Origin: Chrysophaeum taylorii
Lineage: Eukaryota > Sar > Pelagophyceae > Pelagomonadales > Pelagomonadaceae
DNA length: 38,302 bases
Direction of reading: 5' to 3'
Assembly: GCA_029834535.1 (NCBI GenBank)
Contig: JAQMWT010000072.1
Coordinates: 1 to 38,302, forward strand
The notes under the pieces were generated by a model. The model searched no databases, was not told the DNA's origin, and worked only from the letters and a program-made list of their open reading frames with translations. Numbering within the stretch: position 1 is the first letter of the stretch; each line of letters begins with the position of its first letter. Positions 1 to 9,900 of this stretch are shown here, in pieces. Made by a program: the position numbers and the translations under genes.

Positions 1-1618
1 CCGATAATACGCTCGCTTGTGCAAGGTGCGAGGAGCGCCAGCGTCCACCGCCGAAGCGAGCGGGCTTCAGACGACTTGGGAGTTCGCCGAAGTTACCGCA
101 GCTCCATGATTCGACAGCGATGCGTAAGAAGTGATAGCCTATGCTGCGCGCACGATGAAGGTCGAGCCTGGGCGCACCTACTGCGTGACAGTCTTTCAGA
201 GCCGTGAAACTTCAGGCGGTTTAGTTGCTACGTCATCTGGGTACGAGCATCAGGGTCGAAAGTGGCTCTTCTCGAGGATCATGAGTAGGTTGCAGCTCGA
301 GTGGCGATATCCTCTACCCAGGATGTGCCGACCGTGATCGCTCAAGGTGAAGTCGCTTTGGGCGATATTGTTCGTTTTGATGACGAGGCTGAATGCTGAC
401 GGTCGACGATTTAACGAAGGATGGTGAAGCCGAATCTAACAAGGCTACATAATTCACTGTTCGTCACCAAAGCATCTTCAAGGCGATGCGGCTCCTGAAC
501 CGATGCGCGGACTCGGTGCAGAAGGCGTCTCCTTCTGCCGATAAGAAGAAAGTTCTCGTCAAGAATCGCTCGTAACGACGATTTCGACCGACGAACTGAC
601 GAGGAGGAAAAGAAATGCCGAGGTTACAGGAAGGCGAGATTTCGCCGAAGGTTTGAAAAGGTCCACTGGGTGCCGATCACGTATCGCAAGGTTGTGATGC
701 TCTTTAGCGGCGCCGGAGAGAGCTTTAAGGACTGCAACGAGCGAACGAGTTGTGCAGGACATCGTTTCGAGTCGTCCTGCTCTTGACTCTTCAACAGCTG
801 CCAACAAGGTTCATCAGAAGACCGAAGATACCTGTGGTTCAGCACACGCTCTGCGGACGATATGACTCGACCCTCCGATTGATCAAGGCATTTGACTGAA
901 GCGGAATGGTCATCGTCGATGTGTATAGCGTCTCCACCCTGCGTTCATTCCGCACTCTGCAACTTGACATCAAGAGATGTTGGCAGGGTGTTACGACCAC
1001 TAACTGGACGATGAAGCTGTGCAAAATGGCTGGCTTCATGATGTGGCTGATTGAACAGGAGAGTCCATTATTTCTTATATAGCGCGCTCACCCTTACGTG
1101 TACGTCGTCAATTTTCATGATATCACGCCCACTCTGATGAGCTCTCGCGTGCGATTGGGTTTCCAGTCATCCACTGCACTTGCAAGGGCCCGGACATGTG
1201 TGAACATGCGCAAATGGCTGCAGCGGTTAGGCTCATGAACGCCACTTCTCCAGCTGAATAATCTTGGCTCGTCGAGAAGCAACAGATACGGCTTACCGTT
1301 ACGCAGGTTCCTCTTCGTTTGGGACCGCATCGCTCGGACACTCAGCAACGACTCTCAGATGACGGTCGAGTTGCTCACGATGCCGGTGGATCCATGATTG
1401 GGCTAGCTTCTAAGACAGATTCGTTGAACATTTAGCGCCTGCCGTCCCTCCAGCTACTCTCGCGATTTTAAAGTCGATCTGCACAACTCCGTGACCAGAG
1501 GTTTCCGCAAAGTGGCGAAGTCCCGCCGACCGCGCTGAGCCCGACAGATCGATCAGAGCAGCGTTTTGAATCTCCGACACCACCTTTCGTCACGTAAGTT
1601 TTTGTTAAATACGCGCTC
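1..1618. other. Unresolved stretch upstream of the retrotransposon pol region
   Basis: No open frame here is long or family-like enough to call. By position it should contain the gag region and perhaps the 5' LTR of the Ty3/Gypsy element that follows, but I see no CCHC knuckle, primer-binding site or repeat of the sequence after the element. Every frame breaks within a few hundred bases. That fits either a decayed copy or uncorrected sequencing indels at the edge of an assembly. Confidence 0.4.
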
Positions 1619-2179
1619 GTGTCGTTAAGTGGGTGTCAAAAGATGATCTCCAGGATCCCACTAAGGGAACCGCCAGAAGTTCCTCTTCTGCTTCCAACAG
1701 ATGCGCCGGGACGGCTCATGCTTTTCTGCTGCCCCCGACAATCAAAAGTAGACGTTCCGCCGGATCCTGAACCTGAACAGGAGCCGAAAGTAAGGAGCGA
1801 GCCGAATGTGCGCGTCAAAGGTGAAAAGATCAATAAGAGCCAGCCTGAGGTGAGGTTCAAATACGAAGAAAAGGTCGATGTGCCACGGAAGGATGCGCGG
1901 CGCGATGCGGACGGTGTACCGTTACCGCAGACTCCCGAGTACGTCAAGGACAATGATGCGATGATCGCGATTCCGACGAAGGAAGAAGTCGAAGGTTGTT
2001 CGAGATCACGGAATTCCCGACAACCCGCATCTGGATGATGATGCGAAGATGATGTTGAGCCACTGCGTGCAATACGCGTGGGCTTGATCCGATTATGAGA
2101 CCCGTGGACTCGCCACCGGTTTCTCTACGATTTAAGACGCAAACCCACGACCGATCAAGATGACGCCTTATAGTTGACG

Positions 2180-2860
2180 CCAGCAAAGCTCGAGTGTCTC
2201 AGAAAGCAGATCACTGAGCGTCGCGATGGAGTCATCCGACCGGCGAACTCTCCGTGGGGATTCCTGTACTGATGCTGCCTAAGAAGGGAGCAGAGGCCGG
2301 GACGTCGAATGCTTTCGTGCTGCCGTTGACTTGCGTCAGCTCAATGATCCGGTCAATGATAGTTGGCCGAATATTCGTCAAGATGATGCTTTGGCTTTTC
2401 TTGCCATGCGCCGTTGGCGGACGTGCATTGATTCGATGGGGTTATCATAACTGCGTTTGGACGCCGCTGCTCAGGACGCTGTAACGATGGTTAGTCCACT
2501 TGGAGCCCATAGTTTCTTGCGCTTGCCTCTAGGAGTAAAAACAGCAGGAGCTCTCTTTTGTAAGCAGATGGCTAGCGATTTGTCCACATGGATGTATAAG
2601 GACTTGGTCGCGTTTGTCGACGATATTATGATGGGATCGGATGAACTCCATCGACATTTACAACGATTGAAGTGTTGTGCCATTTAGCACAGCGAGGATA
2701 TAGTGGACGAACTTCGAAGTTCCACCTCCTCAAGGATGAAATCGAGTTTTTGGGACATATTTCGACTCCGGAAGGCTTGAAGAATCCCAAGACGTTAGAA
2801 GCGTTGCAGCAGATGCCGATTCGGTACGTTGCCCAATACGTTCCCAAAGACCCAGATTCG
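2180..2860 (+). pseudogene. Reverse transcriptase domain of the Ty3/Gypsy element
   Basis: The N-terminal RT signature, a GVIRPANSPWG-type string, lies near 2230-2265. It is followed by LPLGVKTAGALFCKQM (the usual LPFGL.NAP.TFQ.LM box) at about 2522-2570 and by the catalytic box FVDDIMMGSD at about 2612-2641, where the two aspartates replace the common YLDDI form. The connection segment with EFLGHIST lies at about 2748-2771. These pieces sit in different frames, with breaks near 2300, 2470 and 2690. This domain would copy element RNA into DNA; here it is interrupted. Confidence 0.85.
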
Positions 2861-2954
2861 ATCTTTCATTGGCATGAGCAACTATTGCCGCCGATATGTG
2901 AAGAATTATTCGAAGATTGTGGAGCCGCTTAGGCGATTGTGAAAGGCGTTAAGT

Positions 2955-3302
2955 TTGAGTGGACGCCTGAGTGCCAAAACGTGGGACACGATCATCGAAG
3001 CTTTGGTGGATTCTCGTGGAGTTTATCATCCTGACTACGATCTTCCTTTTCAGATCCGCTCGGATGCTTCCAAGGATGGTGGGTGCGCGTATCCTTTTCA
3101 GCTCGTAGAAGTCAAGGACGAAACCGGTAAGGTGACACGAGAGGAACGAGTAATTGAGTATTGGAGCCGAGCTGTGCCGAAAGAGATGCGGAACTATGAG
3201 CCTCGCCGGCTAGAGCTACTGGCAGTTATTCTTTCTCTTGCGCATTTCCGCTCTTATATCGAAGGTCACAAGACGATCCTTGAAACGGATCATCGCAACT
3301 GA
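2955..3302 (+). pseudogene. RNase H domain of the Ty3/Gypsy element
   Basis: The segment reads as an RNase H domain typical of Ty3/Gypsy. It has RSDASKDGGCAY at about 3057-3092 (first catalytic aspartate in DAS), an EYWSRAVPKEMRNYE block (the S+.L...E.NY element), RRLELLAVILSLAHFRSYI, and ETDHRN at the end (the usual TDH). In the element this domain removes RNA from the RNA-DNA hybrid. The frame stops right after TDHRN. The expected continuation, with QLARWVMRLANFD, is in another frame at about 3330-3370, so a one-base break separates them. Confidence 0.8.
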
Positions 3303-3478
3303 CGTTTTACGAAAGGCGAAGCACTCGTCTGGGCAGTTGGCTCGATGGGTGATGCGGCTCGCCAATTTTGATCCTGAATTGGGTTACAAGCCAGGGAAGT
3401 CGCCGGGAATGAGCATCCTGACTGTCTCTCTCGCAATCCTATAGATCATGTCATCGAGACGGACGAGTTTGTGAACCC

Positions 3479-4592
3479 TTGAACCACGCGTATCTAGTGT
3501 GCCAAGAACCCTCCGTTCTGTTGATGAAGGGAGCTTTACCTGGGTGCCATGTCATTCTGTCGTTTGTTACGACTGAGTTGCCTGTGGAGGAAGAGGAGGA
3601 AGACCTCGATGATCCGATGCAATTGGTCACGTCTCATGCTACGAAACAACGTCAGAAGCAACGACTTCAGACCCAGCCTAGTATTTTCCGTGATGCCGAT
3701 GATTACCAAGAGTACATCGACAAGATTCCGGATAATTTGACTTTGGAAGAGATAGCCGAAGAGCAGATCACTGATGCTACTTGCGAGGACATTCGTTATC
3801 GCATGGCTCAGGGCCATTCTCTTCGTCGGTACGGAGCCAATTATCGCTATCAAGTGGTGAAAGGACTCTACCGTGCCGCACCCGACTTGCACCCGATGAT
3901 AGTCGCACCCCGAACTTTACGGACGCGCATCATCCGATTGTACCATGACACACCTCTCAATGGTGGTCATATGGGTCGTCAAAGTACAGTGCAGTCGATA
4001 CTTGAACGTTTTTGGTGGCCTCATGTCTAATGAGGTGGGTGCTTACACTGTGGGTTGCATAGTGTGCAAGAACACGCCTGAACCAAAGAGCAGGTCTGCT
4101 TCAACAATGTATGTGGTGATGGTGAATGTGTCGTACTGTATGGATTTGTTTGGACCTTTGTCCAGTGCTGGTCCCGAGACATATCTCGTCGTCTTTTTTG
4201 ATCCAGTTTCTCATTTCTTGATTCTTGACGTACTACACCATAAGACTGCTGAGTCAATCCTCGAGTCTTTTGTCGCGAATATATTACTCAAAGGTTATCT
4301 AACTCAGAGGATTCGTACCGACAATGGGAAAGAGTTCGTCAACAAGTTGATGGAAGAGTTTTGTCATCTTTTCAATGTTCGGTATAGTACCACGATTCCG
4401 TATCATGCTCAGGCTAATCCAGAGGAAAGGGTCAACCGCTTTATCAAGGCTTTCCTCCGTGCGTGCCTTCAAAACCACAAGATCACGGAATGGCCCGAAT
4501 TCGCGGAGTACATTGCTTTCTGTTATAATCGTAAATTTATTCCGGGGACTCAGATCTCACCTTTCATGCTTCGTCTTAACCGGCAGCCTTAA
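3479..4592 (+). pseudogene. Integrase (zinc finger and catalytic core) of the Ty3/Gypsy element
   Basis: The first frame (3479-4030) ends with the HHCC zinc-finger start, LYHDTPLNGGHMGRQST, and FWWPHV. The next frame (3945-4592) supplies the two cysteines in VGCIVCKNT and then the catalytic core: MDLFGPL (first D), IRTDNGKEF (second D) and YHAQANPEERVNRFIK (the catalytic E region). The core spacing matches retroviral-type DDE integrases. One frameshift near 4020 splits the zinc finger. Integrase would insert element cDNA into host DNA. The catalytic core itself is uninterrupted, so this is the best-preserved part of the element. Confidence 0.85.
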
Positions 4593-5443
4593 TTGCCAAC
4601 CGATTACACGATCATGGATCTTGATGTCCGCCGCCTGCCGAAAACTCGCTCCGATGTTGTGGCAGAGACTCGCGAGAGGCTGAAGTTCTATACCGCGACG
4701 GTGAACGAAGCTCGTGAGAAGGCTCTTCGTAAACAACGTCTCGCCTATAATGCGGACCATGTTGATGTGGAGTATGAAGAGGTTCACATGTTCTGCTCTA
4801 CATCCATTTTCTTCAGAACAAGCTTCGACCGGAATGGCGCGGTCCATTCGTTATTTTGGAACGCTTGTCCCCGGTCACTTATAGGATTGAGTCTCTTGAT
4901 TATCCTCCCGAACGCCGTTGTGTTCATGTTAGTCAGATTACCCCTGTGATGGTTTCTCCAGTGGTCGATCGAGCTGTGCCCAAGCCCAAGGAGACCTTTC
5001 GGGATGATTACAAGCATGGTATGTTCGTTATCTTTCGGATTCCGGATAATAAACGGTCCGATTGGCGAAAGAAGATTTATGTCGCTGAAGTTTATGAACC
5101 CTATGTTTTCGTGAATGATCGAGTCGCTCTGCATTTCTATGCTGATCTCGGTCCCCATGACAAGGTTTCTTATTACAAGCCTACTTCACATCTCTCTACT
5201 CGCAAGCTTAAGCCGGAATACAAGGACGTGGACGGTCGCATTTTCACCGACAAGACCAAGGTCAACAACAGTACCACTCCTTGTGTCACCGACTTCGCCC
5301 CGTATGAGATCGATGTGTTGATTCCTAAGTTCACTTTGCGTGGTGGACGCGTTCCTAAACCTGTCGTTGAACGTGCCTACAAGAAGATTCGTTCTCGAGA
5401 TGCTCATTCAGCCAAGGCTCGTGCTTCTCGCCGGACTCGCTGA
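4593..5443 (+). pseudogene. Integrase C-terminal region and pol tail of the Ty3/Gypsy element
   Basis: After the catalytic core a frame at 4593-4790 contains a long basic helix (YTATVNEAREKALRKQR), the usual spacer before the GPY/F module. The next frame from about 4856 gives ERLSPVTYRIE and CVHVSQITPV, matching the L.P..Y.I......VHVSQLKP end of Gypsy integrases. About 150 further residues up to the stop at 5443 are basic and end in RASRRTR. I recognise no chromodomain in this tail, so targeting through one is not supported. Confidence 0.7.
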
Positions 5444-5883
5444 GGGCAGCTCGTGTTCTCACCAGGGGAGTCCTGTGGCGGCAACTCCTGACCGCTAAGG
5501 CTTACCCCCCTCTCTCTCGAGGCTTGATACCCGTTCAACGGGACACCTTTCCCGATCTTTTTAGTGACATCATACCTCTCTTTTGTGAGAAGCATTCTTG
5601 CTGTATTCTTATAGTTTCCTTGCTATCATATTCCATCTCTCCATCTTGTTGAGAGGCTTGGTGAGCGTGAGCAAGGTGTGTGGCGAGCTTATCTCCGACC
5701 CCGCGTCCGTGTTTTCCTCGTTCAGTGAGGTCTAGGACGAGTCGGTAAGTACCCCCTTTGTCACCCGGGGGTCGGGAAGGTTTTTATTTTATTTTTTTTC
5801 TGTGCCGCCATAACAAGGTTTTTTTAAAGGCGACTGCAAATGCTAGGGTGGGCTTGAAAAAAGAGGGTTTAACTTCTGGAAAC
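5444..5883 (+). other. 3' flank of the retrotransposon, possible LTR remnant
   Basis: No coding frame is convincing. The stretch follows the pol stop directly and should hold the 3' untranslated region and LTR. A short purine run, caggggag, at about 5462-5469 is a weak polypurine-tract candidate. I cannot find a matching copy in the first kilobase, so LTR limits are not assigned. A T-rich run lies at about 5778-5800. Confidence 0.3.
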
Positions 5884-6457
5884 ATGCAGGGAGAAGGCAG
5901 CGGCATGCTCCTTGTCAAGTTCGGGAGAATCGTCGACGCGTTACCCGTTGCGGCCAACGAGACGGCACACCAAGTCGTGGCGAGAAGATTTGACGTGCCG
6001 GTCGCGAGACTCTCGCTCATTTGTCGTGGCCGGAAGTTTCCGCATTCCTGGGACTCGACTCGCACTCTGTTGGCCGAGTAGGACGTGGCTCGGAGATTTA
6101 TTTGCGTGAGACGCGAGCAGGTCCGCGCTAGGCCACCACACCCTGGTCATTGGCACGCGCGCCTCCGAGCAGCTCGACGTTCCGCGCGGCGTGAGCGCCG
6201 TCCTGGCTCGCGTGCGTTCTGGCGGTTGTCGTCGTGAGTGTGAGTCTCCGCAGGTCCCGATCGTCGGGGCGCGCGTGGCCGTGCTGGCCGCTTGGTGCGA
6301 GCGAGTCCTGCGAGGAGCGTGGCGGGCTCTGGTCCCGAGGATCGTGGGCGCCTTGACGGACACGGTCCACTTCGTCGCCTTCTTCCTAGGCTCTTTCGTC
6401 CCGTCGTCCTCGAGGCGGCCCCCTTCTCGACGCCCGCCTCGCCCACACGCGGATTGA
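5884..6457 (+). CDS. Ubiquitin-like domain protein with hydrophobic C-terminus, frame broken
   Basis: From the ATG at 5884 the frame gives a ubiquitin-like fold signature: MLLVKFGRIVDALPV, ETAHQVVARRFDVP, then RLSLICRGRKF. This is the strand-helix-strand layout of ubiquitin-like domains. The frame stops at 6079-6081. A second frame, open from about 6110 to 6457, continues with TLVIGTRASEQLDVPRG and then a hydrophobic segment (VAFFLGSFVP near the end) that could anchor the protein in a membrane or form an amphipathic helix. One indel or an unrecognised intron between about 6060 and 6110 must join them. The substrate and role are unknown; a ubiquitin-like adaptor is inference. Confidence 0.45.
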
Positions 6458-6847
6458 TGCATCCTCCGGCGCCGACCTCGGGGTGAATGTGTTGTGTCTG
6501 GGGGGGCGGGGAATCTTCGGTGGAAGATGGTATGCGACATTTCCCCATAATTAGAGCCTGGGCGTTGTTACCCATATTCATAATAAAAGAGGAGGCGGAC
6601 CTCGAGCGAGCGAGCGACCCCCGACATCGGCTGTTCAAAGTCGTCCCGCCGCACATGCGAAATGATGCTAGGGGAGCCCGACGAAGCAAGCAATCTGCAA
6701 CCGCAGCAGCAGCGAGAGTGGGATCCAGTGCAGAAGGTGTCCCACAACCGCCGCAGCGCGATGAGCAAGGCGTGGCACGAAGCGGTCTGATTCGGGTCGT
6801 CGGCGGGAGCAGCAAGATATCGATGTCGGTACGGAGCGTCTTGATAT
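6458..6847. other. No gene recognised
   Basis: This lies between the ubiquitin-like gene and the 3' end of the minus-strand membrane-protein exon. Open frames on both strands are compositionally biased (arginine, alanine, serine) with no recognisable motif. I see nothing I can support as coding or structured. Confidence 0.4.
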
Positions 6848-7138
6848 TCACACTCCAAGGCTGAGGAGGGGCACTCCCACGGCGATGAAGCCGCCGGTAG
6901 TCATGACGGTCGCGAGGCCGACGAAGACGCCCCATACCATTTTGACAACGGCCCGCTGAGTGCACCGGCGGAAACCTTGCAATAGATTTGGCCGGCGCTT
7001 CTCGTCGACGTTGACATAAATTCCGTGGTTCGGCGGCACGTAGCAGGGAAGCCGTACGCATGCAAGGCCCGTGCGTGTCGGGAATTGAACGATCTCGCCG
7101 CGAAAGCCGCCGCGCTGGATGTAGACGAAATATAACTT
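6848..7138 (-). CDS. Terminal exon of a small single-membrane-span protein, unknown family
   Basis: The frame is open for 96 residues to a TGA at 6848-6850. It reads like real protein: YFVYIQRGGFRGEIVQFP, then CYVPPNHGIYVNVDEK, then one strongly hydrophobic span, VWGVFVGLATVMTTGGF, close to the C-terminus. A CAG at 7139-7141 on the minus strand is a plausible splice acceptor. The same frame also stays open without an ATG up to about 7325, so the exon could be longer. No start codon is identified and I do not recognise the family. It would be a tail-anchored or single-span membrane protein. It could also be a chance frame. Confidence 0.35.
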   Translation of the reverse strand, partial: KLYFVYIQRGGFRGEIVQFPTRTGLACVRLPCYVPPNHGIYVNVDEKRRPNLLQGFRRCTQRAVVKMVWGVFVGLATVMTTGGFIAVGVPLLSLGV

Positions 7139-7378
7139 CTGCGAAAGGCAAAGCCTCCACTCATGTCGCGACTGACACGCACCCGAGGCATTAGACTCGC
7201 GTACGGCTTGCCTTATTTGTCCATTCGCGGAACGATCTGTGGCGACCTGGCCGAATGTCGAGACAAGCCGTTGAAAATCTGTGGCCGAGAATACCAGAAA
7301 ATGATTCGTTTCCAGGAGTCTTGTTTAGTAGTTAGGATACATATTGTATTATTTTAACCCTGTGTCATATATTAAATC

Positions 7379-7790
7379 TGGCCCTGGCTCTTGGTGATCG
7401 TTTGGTGTCGGCGGGCCTTACGGGATACAGGTTGGAGGAGCCTCGGTGACAACGACACGATCGATCATGTATCTGGTACCGTTGCAGTGGCCGTGCGACG
7501 GGTCGAGGTTGCGAAGACCTTAAGCTCGCGCTCAAAGTCAGCATGCCGTTGGTTGTCAGGGAGTCGAAAACTCGACTGTAAAGAGCGAGGCGTCGTCTTC
7601 CGACCCAACCTAGTCTGCCGAAAAGAACTCCGACGCCTCGTCTCCGGGAAAAAAAGGCCGCGGTCATGCGCGCGTTGTCAGCATCGACAACATCGTTTCG
7701 ACGGGGCGTGAGAATGGCGCGCTGAAAGAGCCGCAGCGGGTCTTGGAAATAGTCAGCGAGGTCGCTTTAGACGGCTTGGAGGATCAATGC
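7379..7790 (-). mobile_element. Helitron helicase fragment, truncated copy 1
   Basis: This is about 97% identical by eye to 8378-8790, offset by 999 bases in the same orientation. On the minus strand it encodes the same PIF1-like helicase fragment (LTPRRNDVVDADNARM) seen in the second copy. It is cut at its low-coordinate end before the SQGQT motif, so the last helicase motifs are missing. Like copy 2 it has a seven-base A run (plus strand, near 7650) that breaks the frame, so the break predates the duplication or is a systematic homopolymer call. Confidence 0.7.
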
Positions 7791-7828
7791 CTGACTCGTG
7801 GGCCTACCTGATCCTTACCCTAAATCGA

Positions 7829-7886
7829 GGGACAAACAGACAAACAAACAAACAGACAGACAAACATCTGTCGATTAGTAGTTACA
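7829..7886 (+). repeat. ACAAACAG simple repeat closing Helitron unit 1
   Basis: Runs of acaaacagacaaacaaacaaa are followed by catctgtcgattagtagtta. The same ending occurs after the second Helitron unit at about 9006-9048, so it marks the shared edge of the duplicated unit. In the second unit the run is split by about 130 bases of C-rich sequence. Confidence 0.7.
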
Positions 7887-7894
7887 AGTGCAGG

Positions 7895-8200
7895 CCAGTA
7901 AGTTCACCTAGTCCCCGTTAAGTTCACCTAGTCCCAATCTCTAATCCCAGTAAATTCGGCGTAAACCCACTCGTGCTCACATCCACTCTCCTTTGAACTC
8001 GTCGCCGTCACCCCCACCAATCTAAGCTGCTTTGATCCGCACACGCCGCTAACCTTTGAGTTTACTCTAAAAACCCCAGTAAGTTCACTTGATCTCAGTA
8101 AGTTCGCCTGGTCACTAATTTCACCTAGTCCCAATCTCTAACCTCCGTAAGTTCACCTGGTTCCAGTAAGTTCACCTGGTCCCAGTAAGTTCACTTACAG
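7895..8200 (+). repeat. Minisatellite of GTAAGTTCACCTGGT-like units
   Basis: About ten degenerate units near the consensus CCAGTAAGTTCACCTGGT occur in two clusters (about 7895-7960 and 8075-8200), separated by about 115 bases containing one weaker unit. Most units contain GTAAGT, the canonical 5' splice-site hexamer, on the plus strand. The array sits on the C-terminal side of Helitron helicase copy 2, where non-coding Helitron ends often carry short repeats. No gene overlaps it. Confidence 0.75.
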
Positions 8201-8249
8201 TGCGCGTGTAGACGCCGGGAGGGGGCTTATCGGTATTGCGCAGCACGTG

Positions 8250-8800
8250 TGGGGTAGGGTGGAGTCGTCGACTCAGAAGAGCATATCCTCGGGGTTGCCG
8301 ATCGACAGAGAGCCACGTAGAGCTGGACGTGACAGAAGACGGGCTTGGGCGAGAGGACGCCGACCTCGCGGGGCGTCTGGCCCTGGCTCTTGGTGATCGT
8401 TTGGCGTCGGCGGGCCTTAAGGGATACAGGTTGGAGGAGCCTCGGTGACAACGACACGATCGATCATGTATCTGGTACCGTTGCAGTGGCCGTGCGACGG
8501 GTCGAGGTTGCGAAGACCTTAAGCTCGCGCTCAAAGTCAGCATGCCGTTGGTTGTCAGGGAGTCGAAAACTCGACTGTAAAGAGCGAGGCGTCGTCTTCC
8601 GACCCAACCTAGTCTGCCGAAAAGAACTCCGACGCCTCGTCTCCGGGAAAAAAAGGCCGCGGTCATGCGCGCGTTGTCAGCATCGACAACATCGTTTCGA
8701 CGGGGCGTGAGAATGGCGCGCTGAAAGAGCCGCCGCGGGTCGTGGAAATAGTCTGCGAGGTCGCCGTAGACGGCTTGGAGGATCACTGTCTGGCTCTCGC
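8250..8800 (-). pseudogene. Helitron PIF1-like helicase C-terminal fragment, copy 2
   Basis: The minus strand reads VYGDLADYFHDPRRLFQR, then AILTPRRNDVVDADNARM, the AILTP.N..V..IN..M signature of Helitron helicases. In another frame it gives ITKSQGQTPREVGVL and LYVALCRS, matching the KSQGQT...VGV and LYVALSR motifs that end these enzymes. A seven-T run (minus strand) after TAAFF shifts the frame, and several stops follow, so it is a remnant. In a live element the Rep-helicase drives rolling-circle transposition; no Rep domain or nuclease motif is seen. The cysteine in CRS replaces the usual serine of LSR. Confidence 0.75.
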
Positions 8801-9054
8801 GCCTGCCTGATCCTTACTCTCGCGCCTACCTGATCCTTACCCTAAATCGAGGGACAAACAGACAAACAGACGCCTCGGCGATGACCCCGACTAGGTCCCG
8901 CGCACTTATCTCCGCCCGTCAGGCACATCCCTCCTACCCCACAAACCCACCCACATCCTTCATGCTCCCCACACACACCCCCCCCTCTTAGCAGTCGACA
9001 TTTAAAGACAAACAGACAGACAAACAAACATCTGTCGATTAGTAGTTAGGAAGA
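8800..9054. other. Helitron-unit edge and C-rich spacer
   Basis: A short tandem duplication of a ctcgcgcctgcctgatcctta-like sequence at about 8795-8840 leads into gagggacaaacagacaaacag. About 130 bases of C-rich sequence (runs of cccacaaaccc, cacacaccccccc) follow, and then the closing acaaacag run and catctgtcgattagtagtta at about 9006-9048. No coding frame is supported. Confidence 0.5.
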
Positions 9055-9078
9055 CAGCGCTATATTATATTGCCAAAA

Positions 9079-9119
9079 ATATAATATCATTTTTTTTTCG
9101 TTTTATATTGATATTATAT
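9079..9119. repeat. AT-rich hairpin within the hAT terminal repeat
   Basis: A perfect 11-base inverted repeat, atataatatca at 9079-9089 and tgatattatat at 9109-9119, encloses a 19-base T-rich loop. It lies inside the left terminal repeat of the hAT element, outside its reading frame. Confidence 0.7.
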
Positions 9120-9145
9120 AGAAGCCATTTTTAAATAAAAAACGC

Positions 9146-9900
9146 CTATACAAAATTAGACAAACCAACAGGCAACAGCCGAACTTTATATCTCGGAAAT
9201 GATATATCTCGGAAATGCTCTCGTCGCACTGCGGCGACGAAGGAGGCGTCATCGGCGACTGCGTCTGGGTCTTCGTAGTCGGAGCGCCCGGCCTCGAGAG
9301 GGGGCTCGTCCTCGTCGTGGCAGTTGCTCAGCGTCTGCACGAGGAAGTCGCCGAGCTCCTCAGTGCACTTGTTGAGGAGGCGGAGGTTGACGTAGGTAAA
9401 GAGAAGGCGATGGACGGTGAGGGTGTAGAGGCGGTTGCGCGTCTTGGTGTGGATGAGCTTGTGGGTCTTGCAGACTCGCTCGACGTCGGCAGACTGGACA
9501 GCCATCTCGTCGATGCGGATGGCGATGGGGGTGATCTTTGGGAATTGCTTGATGCCGGTGAGTCGCCAGTCGTCGGCGACGGACATCATCCGCGACTGCT
9601 CGAAGATCTCGCGCTCGGTGGACGCCTTGAGACGCATGTCGGCGGGCGGTTTGATGAGGGACTGCTTGTGTTCGATGAGCACGCCCCACTGGCCACGGCG
9701 GAGAGCGATCTGCTTGAGCTCGGTGAAGGCCACCTCGCGATCAGTAGAATCTGGGTAGAACCGCTCGATTATCTTGATGCCGTGGTCTTCCCAGTCTGTC
9801 ACGTTAAAAAGCTCATCATACGTCGGCGTTGTGAACGGGTCTACCAGCCAGGCGAAGATATGCAGCGAGTCCAGGAGACCAACCTGCCGCGATGGAGAAC
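9146..9900 (-). pseudogene. hAT transposase C-terminal region
   Basis: The open frame contains LHIFAWLVDPFTTPTYDEL, equivalent to the A..LDP.. block of hAT transposases. It later has MAVQSADVERVCKTHKLIH and RNRLYTLTVHRLLFTYVNL, the hATC dimerisation signature (S...ER..S......RNRL......L..I..N.). An acidic tail follows. This region mediates transposase multimerisation. The frame upstream of LLDSLHIF is arginine/serine-rich and not transposase-like, while a neighbouring frame holds the genuine N-terminal continuation, so the two are joined by a frame break near 9885. Confidence 0.7.

Larger units (their letters stand above)
1619..5443 (+). mobile_element. Ty3/Gypsy LTR retrotransposon, pol region, multiply frameshifted
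   Basis: Fragments in several frames line up in the pol order of a Metaviridae element: reverse transcriptase, RNase H, integrase zinc finger, integrase core, integrase C-terminal region. The order RT-RH-IN identifies Ty3/Gypsy rather than Copia. At least eight frame changes break the polyprotein, so as written it cannot encode a working enzyme. The 5' part (1619-2038) is charged and proline-rich and could be late gag or linker. I could not identify a protease motif, LTRs, a primer-binding site or a polypurine tract. The frames are longer and cleaner toward the 3' end. Confidence 0.85.

Noticed and set aside
1..5760. LTR pair of the retrotransposon
   Set aside because: I looked for a repeat of the 5450-5760 sequence near the window start and found only short chance matches.
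6147..7160. A 337-residue minus-strand frame
   Set aside because: Arginine/serine/proline-biased with no motifs; it overlaps the better-supported ubiquitin-like and membrane-protein readings in other frames.
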